Assembly (NCBI GenBank): GCA_964448135.1
Contig: CAYUVH010000044.1
Location: forward strand, 3,735-67,734
Reading direction: 5' to 3'
Source: CAYUVH01 sp964448135
Lineage (GTDB): Bacteria; Verrucomicrobiota; Verrucomicrobiia; Limisphaerales; UBA8199
Length of the DNA stretch: 64,000 bases
A model generated the notes under the pieces. That model saw nothing but the letters and a program-made list of their open reading frames with translations, did not search any database and was not told the origin of the DNA. Of the stretch, positions 40,341 through 50,106 are shown one piece after another (position 1 is the stretch's first letter; the number at the start of each line of letters is the position of its first letter). A program made the translations under genes and the position numbers.

Positions 40341-40645
40341 GTCCACTGGAGGCACGCAAGCAGTTGCTGATCGCGGAGAGCGAGATTAATCGCGCGCAAT
40401 TGGCGCGGGAGTTCGAGTTGGTGAAGTCGAACGCGCGCGCGCTGCGGGAGCGGGCTAAATCTTTTGGAAGCCTGGCCTCGTCGGTCGCGGCGATGGTGAC
40501 GGGGTTGAGTGCGTTTCGAGGAATGGGTCGCGAGAGGTCTGACGGAAAGCGGTCCTGGGTGAAGACCATTTTGAAGGTTGCGGGGTTTGCTGCGAATTTC
40601 TGGCTCGCGTTCCGATCGCCCGGACGGGAGCGGAAAGAGGGATAG
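40337..40645 (+). CDS. YqjK-like small protein
   Basis: A 102-residue protein: MSPLEARKQLLIAESEINRAQL, then ALRERAKSFGSLASSVAAMV and a C-terminal hydrophobic/basic segment (KTILKVAGFAANFWLAFRS). Similar in position and style to YqjK, the third gene of the yqjD-yqjE-yqjK set. The ATG shares bases with the preceding stop codon, showing coupling. Function unknown. Confidence 0.75.
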   Translation: MSPLEARKQLLIAESEINRAQLAREFELVKSNARALRERAKSFGSLASSVAAMVTGLSAFRGMGRERSDGKRSWVKTILKVAGFAANFWLAFRSPGRERKEG

Positions 40646-40666
40646 GTGGTAATGTTTTGATAAGCC

Positions 40667-40731
40667 GGAACGATTCCATTGAAGGGAAGGCTCGCCCTCA
40701 CCCCGGCCCTTTCCCCCAGGAGAGGGAGAGC
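40667..40731. repeat. REP-like repeat (CCCTCACCCCGGCCCT), copy 2
   Basis: GGAACGATTCC, GAAGGGAAGGCTCGCCC, then CTCACCCCGGCCCTTTCCC and GGAGAGGGAGAGCG. Homology to copy 1 begins about 25 bases before the palindromic part. The remaining gap to atpB (40732-41265) holds no convincing gene. Confidence 0.7.
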
Positions 40732-41265
40732 GTTTGGACGGTTTGGGTTTGGGGCGCGGTTTGGTGAAATCGGCTCCGGTGGGTGTTTGGAAAGAGTGAG
40801 CCTCGTCACCTTCCAAGATACAGGGATTGTGGCCGTGGGGTAACCCGATGCGCGTGACGACTTTGAACGAAAAGCGGCAGAGGACTGCCCCAGTCCAAAA
40901 CCTGGCGGACGTTTTTCGGGCTTCGTGCTTGCGTTCGCCTATCCTTTGCCCACCAAACGCACGCGATTGAAGAACTCGGCTGCTACGAGAGGGGATGCGG
41001 ACTTCGCGCTTCGCAACTTCATGAAGGTTTTTTGAGCGACGAGGTTTTTCGTCGTGGTTGCAGGCAGGCAAGGACCTGGCAGAGTACGGTCCAGCGCGTG
41101 GGAGGCGAAGCGCAGGGTCATTATTAAACCAGATGCTGCTGACGATTCAGGATTCTAAAAACTTAAAAAATCTACTTGAACCGGATTCGCGGCTGAGGCA
41201 GGATTTCCGTCTCTGAGCTTGCCTTGCCGGGGGATAGTGTCGGCGGGCAACAGCGTTTTTCGCGA

Positions 41266-42222
41266 ATGCGATCATTCAACATTTTATTAGTGTGGCTGTG
41301 TCTGGCGATGGGTCCGGTGACGGGCTTGGGCGCCGAGACGGCGGAACTCCATGCCGCCAAGGGCGAGGTCGCCCACGAAGCCGGGAAACATCACGAGGAG
41401 GGTCTGACCGCCCACGCGGTCAACATCTGGACGATTCATTTGCCGGGTGGATTTAGTTTTCCGATCACCAACTCGATGCTGGTGACGTGGGGTGTCGCAC
41501 TGCTCCTGATCATCTTTGCGCAGGTCGCGAATCGCCAGATGCGCGACGTGCCGTCGGGCGCGCAGAATTTCTGGGAGTGGCTGGTGGAGAGTCTGTATGG
41601 TTTTCTGGAAGGCATCATCGGTCACGAGTTGGTGCGCAAGACGTTTTGGTTTTTCGCCACGATCTTCATCTTCATTTTGTTTTCCAACTGGCTCGGTTTG
41701 GTGCCGGGCTTCGGCACGATTGGTTACGGAACGAAAGAGGGTGGTGAGTTTATCGTCACCGATCCGTGGTTCCGTGGCGCGAACGCCGACCTGAACATGA
41801 CGCTGGGCATGGCGCTGGTATTTTTTGCGTGCTGGATTGTTTGGGCGATTCAATCCAACGGGCCGGTCGGTTTCCTCCTGCATTTGTTTGCGCCGCCGAA
41901 GGGCGACATGCCCGCGCTGATGAAGCCGCTGATGGTGGTTGTATTCATGGTCGTCGGCTGCCTCGAAGTCGTTTCGATTCTTTTCCGTCCGGTGTCGCTC
42001 AGCTTCCGTCTCTTCGGCAATGTTTACGCTGGTGAGAACATGCTGGAAGCGATGAGCAAGTTGATTCCTGGTTTTCTCGGTGCGGTGCTGGTTCCCATCC
42101 CGTTCTATTTCATGGAACTGCTGGTGGGGATCGTTCAGGCGCTCGTTTTCATGCTTTTGACCGCCGTCTTCACGTTGCTGATTTGTCAGCACGGCGATGA
42201 CGAGGGAAAGGCGCATCACTAA
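41266..42222 (+). CDS. atpB: F-type ATP synthase subunit a
   Basis: A 318-residue Fo subunit a, the proton-channel protein. A signal-peptide-like helix (FNILLVWLCLAMGPVTGLGA) and a His/Glu-rich segment (AHEAGKHHEEGLTAHAVN) precede the usual core. The essential arginine is in VSLSFRLFGNVYAGENM; the last helices are IVQALVFMLLTAVFTLLI. The ATG at 41266 gives the conserved N-terminus. Start of the eight-gene atp operon; no atpI is seen upstream. Confidence 0.95.
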   Translation: MRSFNILLVWLCLAMGPVTGLGAETAELHAAKGEVAHEAGKHHEEGLTAHAVNIWTIHLPGGFSFPITNSMLVTWGVALLLIIFAQVANRQMRDVPSGAQNFWEWLVESLYGFLEGIIGHELVRKTFWFFATIFIFILFSNWLGLVPGFGTIGYGTKEGGEFIVTDPWFRGANADLNMTLGMALVFFACWIVWAIQSNGPVGFLLHLFAPPKGDMPALMKPLMVVVFMVVGCLEVVSILFRPVSLSFRLFGNVYAGENMLEAMSKLIPGFLGAVLVPIPFYFMELLVGIVQALVFMLLTAVFTLLICQHGDDEGKAHH

Positions 42223-42291
42223 ATAAAGATTTCGGCGGTTTGACCGTGTTCAATCGCGGGAGCCGCCGGGAAAGCAAAGAAAGGCAAACAT

Positions 42292-42525
42292 ATGTCACTA
42301 TTGCCCATGTTGGCAGAGGGAATGACTGGTAATATCCACGTCGGTCTGGCCGCGCTCGGCTCAGCGATCGGCGTAGGTTTGATTGGCGCCAAGGCGTCGG
42401 AAGCGGTGGGACGCAATCCCGGCGCGGCGACGAAGATCCTGGTGCAGTCGATTCTGGCCATCGCGTTCGCGGAAGGTATCGTGTTCTTCGCGATCTTCCT
42501 GGCGACCAAAGCCTGGCCCGGTTGA
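42292..42525 (+). CDS. atpE: F-type ATP synthase subunit c
   Basis: A 77-residue two-helix hairpin. Helix 1 has LAALGSAIGVGLIGAKASEAVGR followed by the polar loop RNPGA; helix 2 has the ion-binding glutamate in ILAIAFAEGIVFFAIF. The residues around the Glu do not show the Na+-type Q/ET pattern, so H+ coupling is likely. The N-terminus MSLLPMLAEGM is oddly similar to that of the next gene. Confidence 0.95.
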   Translation: MSLLPMLAEGMTGNIHVGLAALGSAIGVGLIGAKASEAVGRNPGAATKILVQSILAIAFAEGIVFFAIFLATKAWPG

Positions 42526-42542
42526 TTCCCTAAACGGACAAA

Positions 42543-42585
42543 ACTCGCAGCCGGGCGGGACGCCCGCGGGTAGCCAGCCCGGCTG
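42543..42585. repeat. Nested hairpin repeat between atpE and atpF
   Basis: CTCGCAG then CCGGGC, GGGAC, GCCCG; the larger arms CAGCCGGGC (42548-42556) and GCCCGGCTG (42577-42585) also pair. It carries the GGGAC loop and CGCAG block of the composite repeats at 760 and 25099, so a dispersed repeat has landed inside the atp operon just before atpF. Confidence 0.6.
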
Positions 42586-42599
42586 TGATTCCGAATTTT

Positions 42600-43130
42600 A
42601 TGAATTTTTTGATGTTAGCTGAAGGCATGATCGCCACCACCGCCAAAGACTTCGGCGTGGATTGGCCGCATTTGATCGCCCAGATCGTGAGCTTCTGTAT
42701 TGTGGCGTTCCTCCTCCAGAAGTTCGCTTACAAGCCGGTGGTGGATATTTTGGAAGAACGCCGGAAGCGCATCGCCCAGGGTCTCGCGGACGCCGAGCAG
42801 GCGAAGAAGGAACTCGAGACGGCCGAGGCGCAGAAGCAGGAAGTTTTGACCAAGGCCAACGCCCAGGCGACCAAGATGATCGAGGAAGCCCGCGCGGTGG
42901 CCGCGAAAGTGCAGGAGACGGAAACAGCCAAGGCCGTTGCTGCCGCCGAGCAAATCATCAGCAAGGCGAAGGAAGCCGCCACGGCCGACCGCGCGCGCAT
43001 GCTCGCCGACCTGAAGAAGGAAGTCGGTCGTCTGGTGGTGCAGACCACGGCCACGGTCACGGGCAAGGTGTTGACTCCGGACGATCAACGCCGGTTGACC
43101 GAGGAAACGACGAAACAAGTCTCCTCCTAA
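42600..43130 (+). CDS. atpF: F-type ATP synthase subunit b
   Basis: A 176-residue stator subunit: one transmembrane helix (LIAQIVSFCIVAFLLQKFAYKPV region) then a long charged coiled coil (DILEERRKRIAQGLADAEQA and onward). The start is ambiguous: ATG 42600 gives MNFLMLAEGMIATT, GTG 42585 adds five residues, ATG 42612 or 42627 would shorten it. No strong ribosome site precedes any of them, perhaps because of the repeat at 42543-42585. Confidence 0.92.
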   Translation: MNFLMLAEGMIATTAKDFGVDWPHLIAQIVSFCIVAFLLQKFAYKPVVDILEERRKRIAQGLADAEQAKKELETAEAQKQEVLTKANAQATKMIEEARAVAAKVQETETAKAVAAAEQIISKAKEAATADRARMLADLKKEVGRLVVQTTATVTGKVLTPDDQRRLTEETTKQVSS

Positions 43131-43148
43131 TTCCGCAACATTGCTGCA

Positions 43149-43541
43149 ATGAAGAGTTCCAAACAGGCAAAACGTGACGCGAAGGAATTGTTTCGCTGTT
43201 GCCTGGTCAATTCGCTGCTCGATGAAAATCGCGCCCGGCAGGCGGTGTCGAAGGTATTGGAAGCCAAGCCGCGCGGTTATGTCGGCATACTGAATTGGTT
43301 CCAGCGGCTGGTGAAGTCGCACCTGGACCGCCGCACCGCCCGCGTCAGCAGCGCCACGCCGCTCGATGCGGCGCAGCAGAACGCCGTTCAAAGCGGCCTC
43401 GCCAAGCGCTACGGCCAGGGATTGATTCTTTCCTACGCGCAGGACCCGTCTTTGATCGGCGGCATGCGCGTGCAGGTTGGCTACGACGTCTATGACGGCA
43501 GCATTCGCGGCCGGCTCAACGCCCTTGAACAGGAACTTTAA
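43149..43541 (+). CDS. atpH: F-type ATP synthase delta subunit, short form
   Basis: A 130-residue delta subunit (usual length about 175-185). The C-terminal part is normal: LILSYAQDPSLIGGMRVQVGYDVYDGSIRGRLNALEQEL. The N-terminal helical domain is reduced to about 50 residues (MKSSKQAKRDAKELFRCCLV, then KVLEAKPRGYVGILNWFQRL). No frameshift is visible and the gene lies in its usual operon place, so this looks like a genuine lineage feature. Confidence 0.88.
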   Translation: MKSSKQAKRDAKELFRCCLVNSLLDENRARQAVSKVLEAKPRGYVGILNWFQRLVKSHLDRRTARVSSATPLDAAQQNAVQSGLAKRYGQGLILSYAQDPSLIGGMRVQVGYDVYDGSIRGRLNALEQEL

Positions 43542-43586
43542 GATTTAAAACATTTTCTTTCGCTTAACTAAAAACAGATCTTTCGC

Positions 43587-45119
43587 ATGAGTTCGATACT
43601 CCAGGAAATTGAAAGTCAGATCGCCGGCGCCAAGACGTCGGTGATGAAACAGAACGTCGGCGTCGTGCGCGAAATTGGCGACGGCGTGGCGAAGATTGAA
43701 GGCCTGAGCGACGCGATGTACAACGAGATGTTGGACTTCGGCAACGGCGTGACCGGCCTCTCGCTGAACCTGGAAGAAACGGAAGTCGGCGCCATCATTC
43801 TGGGCGACTACACCGGCATCAAGGAAGGCCAGGAGGTCAAGACGACCGGCAAGGTGTTGCAGGTGCCCGTCGGCATGGGGCTGCTCGGCCGCGTGGTGAA
43901 CACGCTCGGCCAGCCGGTGGACGGCAAGGGTCCCATCCAGTCCGACAAATCCTATCCCGTCGAAAAAATCGCGCCGGGCATCATCCGCCGCAAATCGGTC
44001 AACCAGCCGGTGCAGACCGGCATCATGGCGATTGACGCGATGATTCCGATCGGTCGCGGCCAGCGCGAGCTAATCATCGGTGATCGTTCCACGGGCAAGA
44101 CCACCCTGGGCATCGACACGATGATCTGTAACGCCAAGTTGAACAAGGCGGCGCAGGATGCAGGGGACAAGTCGTTTCGCCCGCTGTATTCCATTTACGT
44201 GGCCATCGGCCAGAAGCAGTCGAATGTCGCGAACGTCGTTCGCATTCTCGACGAAAACGGCGCGCTGCCTTACACGATCATCGTGGTGGCCTCGGCCTCC
44301 GACTCCGCGACGAACCAATACCTCGCACCGTTCGCGGGTTGCGCGATGGGTGAGTGGTTCATGGACAATGGCATGGATGCGCTCATCATCTATGATGATC
44401 TCTCCAAGCACGCCGTGGCGTATCGCCAGGTGTCGTTGGTGTTGAAGCGCCCGTCGGGCCGTGAGGCGTATCCGGGTGACGTATTCTATTTGCACAGCCG
44501 CCTGCTCGAGCGTTCCGCGCGCGTGAGCGAGCGCTACGGCAACGGTTCGCTGACGGCGCTGCCGATCATCGAAACGCAGGCCGGTGACGTTTCGGCTTAC
44601 ATTCCGACGAACGTGATTTCGATCACGGACGGCCAGATTTACCTGGAAACGGATTTGTTTTATCAGGGCGTGCGTCCGGCTGTGTCGGTCGGTCTTTCCG
44701 TTTCGCGCGTCGGTTCCGCGGCGCAGATCAAGGCGATGAAACAGGTCGCCGGCCGTTTGAAGGGCGATCTCGCGCAGTTCCGCGAACTGGCGGCGTTCGC
44801 GCAGTTCGGTTCCGATCTTGATGCGAAGACGCAGGGGCAGATCGAGCGCGGCAAGCGCATCATCGAAATGTTCAAGCAGTTGCCCTATCAGCCGATCCCG
44901 GTGGAAGTGCAGGTCGCGGTGATCTGGGTGGTGCAGAATGGCTTCGTGGATGACGTGGCCGTGGACAAGGTTCGCGACTTCATCAACAAGCTGACCGAGT
45001 ATCTGACGACCCGGAAGGCGGACTTGCTCGGGAAGATTCTGAAGGAAAAGGCGTTGAACGACGCGTTGACCGCGGAGCTTAAGAGCACCGCGACCGAGTT
45101 CAAGCAGACCTACAAGTAA
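43587..45119 (+). CDS. atpA: F-type ATP synthase alpha subunit
   Basis: A 510-residue F1 alpha. Walker A is GDRSTGKT near residue 170, and the family signature PAVSVGLSVSRVGSAAQ lies near residue 370. It starts MSSILQEIESQIAG and ends ELKSTATEFKQTYK. Nucleotide at alpha sites is non-catalytic. Ordinary length and sequence. Confidence 0.98.
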   Translation: MSSILQEIESQIAGAKTSVMKQNVGVVREIGDGVAKIEGLSDAMYNEMLDFGNGVTGLSLNLEETEVGAIILGDYTGIKEGQEVKTTGKVLQVPVGMGLLGRVVNTLGQPVDGKGPIQSDKSYPVEKIAPGIIRRKSVNQPVQTGIMAIDAMIPIGRGQRELIIGDRSTGKTTLGIDTMICNAKLNKAAQDAGDKSFRPLYSIYVAIGQKQSNVANVVRILDENGALPYTIIVVASASDSATNQYLAPFAGCAMGEWFMDNGMDALIIYDDLSKHAVAYRQVSLVLKRPSGREAYPGDVFYLHSRLLERSARVSERYGNGSLTALPIIETQAGDVSAYIPTNVISITDGQIYLETDLFYQGVRPAVSVGLSVSRVGSAAQIKAMKQVAGRLKGDLAQFRELAAFAQFGSDLDAKTQGQIERGKRIIEMFKQLPYQPIPVEVQVAVIWVVQNGFVDDVAVDKVRDFINKLTEYLTTRKADLLGKILKEKALNDALTAELKSTATEFKQTYK

Positions 45120-45142
45120 GCTCCGAAACCTGATTTTCGAAG

Positions 45143-46021
45143 ATGCCCAGCACACGCGACATCCGCCGGCGGATTAAATCCGTCAAAGGCACGCGGCAGA
45201 TCACGAAGGCCATGCAGATGGTGGCTTCGTCGAAGATGCAGAAAGCGCAGCAGGCCGCGCTGGCTGGCCGGCCGTTCGCGGCGATGGCGCAGCGGTTAAT
45301 GGATCACATGGCAGAGAGCGGGATGGATTACCGGCATCCGCTGATGGAGAAGCGCGAGGGCAAGCGCAAAGCCATCGTCCTGGTGGGCACCGACAAAGGC
45401 TTGTGCGGTGCGCTCAACTCGAACCTGTTCCGCGAAGCCTCCCACTTCGACGCGGATACGCAGTTCATCGCCGTCGGTCGCAAGGCCGCGCAGTTTCTGG
45501 CGCGCACCAAACGCAAGCTCGTGGCGGAGTTTCTGTATCGCGACATCCCGACCTACAGTGAGTGCGAAGCGATTTCGCATGCCGCGCAGGAGCTTTTCGC
45601 GAAGGGCGAAGTGGACAGCGTCGAGGTGCTCTACACGCAGTTCATCAACACGCTTTCGCAGAAGCCGAAGCTCGAACCCCTGCTGCCCGTCGCCGACATC
45701 AACGCCCTCCGGACCAAGGAAGAACAGGCCGCCGCGGAGAAACCGAAGGAACAAGGGCAGGGGTACGATTACATTTTTGAGCCGAGCCCGAAGGCGCTGA
45801 TGGAGCGGCTGATGGTCTACTTCATTGATTTTCGTGTCGCGCAGATTTTGCTCGAGGCCAAGGCCAGCGAACACAGCGCGCGGATGGTCGCCATGAAAAA
45901 CGCGACCGACAACGCGAAGGATCTCATTGACGATCTTACGCTGGAATACAACAAGATCCGCCAGGCCAGCATCACGAAGGAGCTGCTGGAAATCACCAGC
46001 GCGGCCATGGCTGCGGGATAA
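45143..46021 (+). CDS. atpG: F-type ATP synthase gamma subunit
   Basis: A 292-residue rotor subunit. The N-terminal helix is RDIRRRIKSVKGTRQITKAM then QMVASSKMQKAQ, the C-terminal helix is MVAMKNATDNAKDLIDDL then YNKIRQASITKELLEI. The middle has VGTDKGLCGALNSNLF. A Lys/Glu-rich insert (TKEEQAAAEKPKEQGQG) near residue 195 is somewhat longer than in E. coli. Confidence 0.97.
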   Translation: MPSTRDIRRRIKSVKGTRQITKAMQMVASSKMQKAQQAALAGRPFAAMAQRLMDHMAESGMDYRHPLMEKREGKRKAIVLVGTDKGLCGALNSNLFREASHFDADTQFIAVGRKAAQFLARTKRKLVAEFLYRDIPTYSECEAISHAAQELFAKGEVDSVEVLYTQFINTLSQKPKLEPLLPVADINALRTKEEQAAAEKPKEQGQGYDYIFEPSPKALMERLMVYFIDFRVAQILLEAKASEHSARMVAMKNATDNAKDLIDDLTLEYNKIRQASITKELLEITSAAMAAG

Positions 46022-46063
46022 GCCGCGACCTCCACATTGAAACATCACCGCTAAATTTACGTT

Positions 46064-47524
46064 ATGAACAAAGGCAAAATCGTTCAGGTCATCGGTCCCG
46101 TGGTGGACGTCGAGTTCGCCGGGCAGCTCCCGGGCATCTACAACGCGCTGACCATTGATTACGAGATGCCCCTCCTGGGCAAGACCCACCTGACGCTCGA
46201 AGTGCAGCAGCACCTCGGCGACAACTGGGTGCGCGCGGTCGCCATGTCCACCACGGACGGGCTCAAGCGCGGCATGGAAGCCACCGACACCGGCAAGCCG
46301 ATCTCCATGCCCGTGGGCGAGGCGGTGATGGGACGGGTGTTCGACGTCACCGGCAATCCCGTGGACGAAGCCGGCCCGGTCAAAGCTGACAAATATCTTC
46401 CGATTCACCGCGCCGCGCCGCTACTCGTGGACCAATCCACTTCGCCGCAGGTGCTTGAGACCGGCATCAAGGTCATTGACCTGATCTGCCCGTTCTTGAA
46501 GGGTGGCAAAGTCGGGGCGTTCGGTGGCGCCGGCGTCGGCAAGACCGTCGTCATCATGGAGCTGATCAACAATATTGCGAAGCTGCACGGTGGTGTCTCG
46601 ATGTTCGCCGGCGTGGGTGAACGCACTCGCGAAGGCAACGATCTTTACAACGAAATGATCGAAGCCGGCGTCATCAAGGTGAAGAAGGACGCCAAGGGCC
46701 ATCCCATCATGGGCGATAACGGCCTGCCGATCCTCGAGCCCGGCTCCCGCATCGGCCTGGTGTACGGCCAGATGAACGAGCCGCCTGGCGCGCGTCTCCG
46801 CGTCGCGCTGTCCGCGCTCGCTGTGACTGAGTATTTCCGTGACGAAAAGAACCAGGACGTGCTCCTGTTCGTGGACAACGTGTTCCGCTTCTCGCAGGCG
46901 GGTTCCGAAGTGTCCGCGCTCCTCGGCCGCACGCCGAGTGCCGTCGGTTACCAGCCCACGCTGGCCGCCGAAATGGGTGACCTCCAGGAACGCATCACCT
47001 CGACGAAGAAGGGTTCCATCACGAGCTTCCAAGCTGTGTACGTGCCCGCCGACGACTTGACCGACCCGGCGCCCGCGACGACCTTCGCACATTTGGACGC
47101 GACGATCGTGCTCGAACGTTCCATCGCGGAACTGGGTATCTATCCCGCCGTGGATCCGCTGGCTTCGACTTCCCGCGCGCTCTCGCCGGATATCGTCGGC
47201 AAGGAGCATTACGAAGTGGCCCGCGGCGTGCAGCGTATTCTGCAGCGCTACAAGGATCTCCAGGACATCATCGCGATTCTGGGCATGGACGAACTTTCGC
47301 CCGACGACAAGACCATCGTGTTCCGCGCGCGCAAGATTCAGCGGTTCCTGAGCCAGCCGTTCTCGGTGGCGCAGGTGTTCACGGGCATTGAAGGCAAGCA
47401 GGTGCCGGTGGCCGAGACCGTGAAGGCCTTCAAGGAGATTATCGAAGGCAAGCACGACAACGTGGCCGAAGGTAACTTCTACATGAAGGGCGGCATTTCG
47501 GAGATCAACGAGGACAAGAAGTAG
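46064..47524 (+). CDS. atpD: F-type ATP synthase beta subunit
   Basis: A 486-residue catalytic subunit. Walker A is GGAGVGKT near residue 157, Walker B is LLFVDNVFRF and the signature is PAVDPLASTSRALSPD. The DELSEED loop reads DELSPDDK, a mild variant. An insertion (KVKKDAKGHPIMGDNGLPILE) near residue 205 is longer than in proteobacteria. Catalyses ATP synthesis at the alpha-beta interface. Confidence 0.98.
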   Translation: MNKGKIVQVIGPVVDVEFAGQLPGIYNALTIDYEMPLLGKTHLTLEVQQHLGDNWVRAVAMSTTDGLKRGMEATDTGKPISMPVGEAVMGRVFDVTGNPVDEAGPVKADKYLPIHRAAPLLVDQSTSPQVLETGIKVIDLICPFLKGGKVGAFGGAGVGKTVVIMELINNIAKLHGGVSMFAGVGERTREGNDLYNEMIEAGVIKVKKDAKGHPIMGDNGLPILEPGSRIGLVYGQMNEPPGARLRVALSALAVTEYFRDEKNQDVLLFVDNVFRFSQAGSEVSALLGRTPSAVGYQPTLAAEMGDLQERITSTKKGSITSFQAVYVPADDLTDPAPATTFAHLDATIVLERSIAELGIYPAVDPLASTSRALSPDIVGKEHYEVARGVQRILQRYKDLQDIIAILGMDELSPDDKTIVFRARKIQRFLSQPFSVAQVFTGIEGKQVPVAETVKAFKEIIEGKHDNVAEGNFYMKGGISEINEDKK

Positions 47525-47560
47525 TCCAAGGATTTCGAACCACACAACCGCCGCCGAACT

Positions 47561-47965
47561 ATGACAATGAAGCTGGAAATCACCACCCCGCACGGGCAGG
47601 TGTATTCACGCGACGTGGACATGGTGACCCTCCCGGGCAGCGAGGGTGAGATGGGCATCTTCCCGATGCACGTCCCCATGATCACTCAGCTCGGCAGCGG
47701 CGAGATCATCGCCCGTCACGGCAACCAGGAGGACCGATTGCTCGTGACCGGCGGTGCCGTGGAGATCACCCCGGACGCCGTTTCCGTCCTGACGGTGTTC
47801 GCCGTGGATGAAGCGGGCATTGACGAGAAGAAGGCCGAAGAAGCGCGCGCCCGCGCCGAGGCCCGGCTGAAGGAAAAGATTTCTGCGTCCGAAACGGCGA
47901 TCGTCGAAGCCGCCATTGCGCATTCCAACGCGCAGCTCCGCATCAAGCGCCGTTCCCCGCGGTAA
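47561..47965 (+). CDS. atpC: F-type ATP synthase epsilon subunit
   Basis: A 134-residue epsilon subunit. The beta-sandwich has TTPHGQVYSRDVDMVTLPGSEGEMGIFPMHVPMI and DRLLVTGGAVEITPDAVSVL; a C-terminal helical hairpin follows. Two ATG codons (47561 and 47567) are possible starts. Last gene of the operon; a convergent aminotransferase gene ends 34 bases further. Confidence 0.95.
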   Translation: MTMKLEITTPHGQVYSRDVDMVTLPGSEGEMGIFPMHVPMITQLGSGEIIARHGNQEDRLLVTGGAVEITPDAVSVLTVFAVDEAGIDEKKAEEARARAEARLKEKISASETAIVEAAIAHSNAQLRIKRRSPR

Positions 47966-47998
47966 TTTGTTTGGAGCGCGGTTGCACCGCCCTCCGGA

Positions 47999-49177
47999 TT
48001 ACTTCGCGGCCAGGCTCTGGCAGAAGCTATCCATCCGCGCGAGACCCTTCTCGATATTAGCCATGCCGGTGGCGTAGCTGAGGCGGATGTAGTCGTCCGC
48101 CCCGAAGGCGATTCCCGGCACCGCTGCCACTTTTTCCTTCTCCAGCAACTTTGCGCAGAATTCTGAGGATTTCAGGCCGGTCTGGCTGATGTTCGGAAAC
48201 AGGTAGAAGGCGCCTTTGGCATTTACGCAGGAGATGCCCGGCATCGCGTTGAGCTTTTGCCACGCGTAGCTCCGGCGCTTGTCGAATTCCGCCAGCCACT
48301 TCGGCAGATGTTCCTGCGGCCCGGTCAAAGCCTCGACAGCGCCTTTTTGCGCGAAAGAACAGGGATTGCTCGTGCTATGACTCTGCACGGCATCAATTGC
48401 CCTGGCGATCGGCTCCGGGGCCGCGCACCAACCCAGCCGCCAGCCGGTCATGCTCCACGCCTTCGCGAAGCCGTGCACGATGATGGTGTGGTCATAGTGC
48501 GCCTTCGAAAAGCTCGCCACACTTCTCACTTTCGCGCCGTCGTAAAGCAGATGCTCGTAGATTTCGTCGCTCATGATGAGGACACCTTTTTCAACGCAGA
48601 TATCGCCGAGCGCCTTGATCTCCTCCGGCGTGTAAACCGACCCGGTGGGATTGCTGGGCGAATTGAGCACAAACAGCCGGGTGTTCGGGGTAATAGCGGC
48701 ACGCAGTTGCTGCGGAGTAATCTTGAACTCGGTCTTGTCGGTGGTGGGGACGATGACCGGTTTTGCGCCGGCGAGCTTCACCATTTCGGGATAACTCAGC
48801 CAGTAAGGGGATGGAATGATTACCTCGTCGCCTTCCTCGCAGGTGGAAAGGATGACGTTGTAGCAGGAGTGTTTGCCGCCGCAGGAAACGATGATCTGCG
48901 AGGCCTTGTAATCGAGGCCGTTTTCGCGCTTGTGCTTGTCGGCGATGGCCTGGCGCAATTCGGGGATGCCGGCCGCGGGGGTGTATTTCGTAAACCCGGC
49001 CGCCAAAGCTTTCGCGGCCGCGTCCTTGATGTGCTGCGGGGTGTCGAAGTCCGGTTCGCCCGCGCCGAAGCCGACCACGTCCTGGCCTTCGGCCTTCATC
49101 TGTTTCGCCTTGGAATCGATGACGAGGGTCAGCGAAGGCGAGAGCGAAGCCGCCCGTCCGGAAATCTTATATGTCAT
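47999..49177 (-). CDS. Class I/II PLP-dependent aminotransferase (aspartate aminotransferase-like)
   Basis: A 392-residue enzyme: FGAGEPDFDTPQHIKDAAAKAL, YTPAAGIPELRQAIADKH, SPSNPTGSVYTPEEI and the PLP lysine region VHGFAKAWSMTGWRLGW. This is the prokaryotic AspC/AAT I-gamma pattern, transaminating aspartate and often aromatic or prephenate substrates. The ATG at 49175-49177 begins MTYKISGRAASLSPSLTL, the usual family start. Confidence 0.9.
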   Translation of the reverse strand: MTYKISGRAASLSPSLTLVIDSKAKQMKAEGQDVVGFGAGEPDFDTPQHIKDAAAKALAAGFTKYTPAAGIPELRQAIADKHKRENGLDYKASQIIVSCGGKHSCYNVILSTCEEGDEVIIPSPYWLSYPEMVKLAGAKPVIVPTTDKTEFKITPQQLRAAITPNTRLFVLNSPSNPTGSVYTPEEIKALGDICVEKGVLIMSDEIYEHLLYDGAKVRSVASFSKAHYDHTIIVHGFAKAWSMTGWRLGWCAAPEPIARAIDAVQSHSTSNPCSFAQKGAVEALTGPQEHLPKWLAEFDKRRSYAWQKLNAMPGISCVNAKGAFYLFPNISQTGLKSSEFCAKLLEKEKVAAVPGIAFGADDYIRLSYATGMANIEKGLARMDSFCQSLAAK

Positions 49178-49223
49178 AAGCGGGCAGATTGATAACAGCC
49201 GCCAGCCGGCAATCAAGCGGAAA

Positions 49224-50027
<804 letters not shown>

Positions 50028-50106
50028 GTGGCGTGGCCGGTAATCTTCGGGGACGATAAACCGGGAATCGTCGCAGCGCCAGCGGCAATCCGGGCGCGGA
50101 GGTGGA

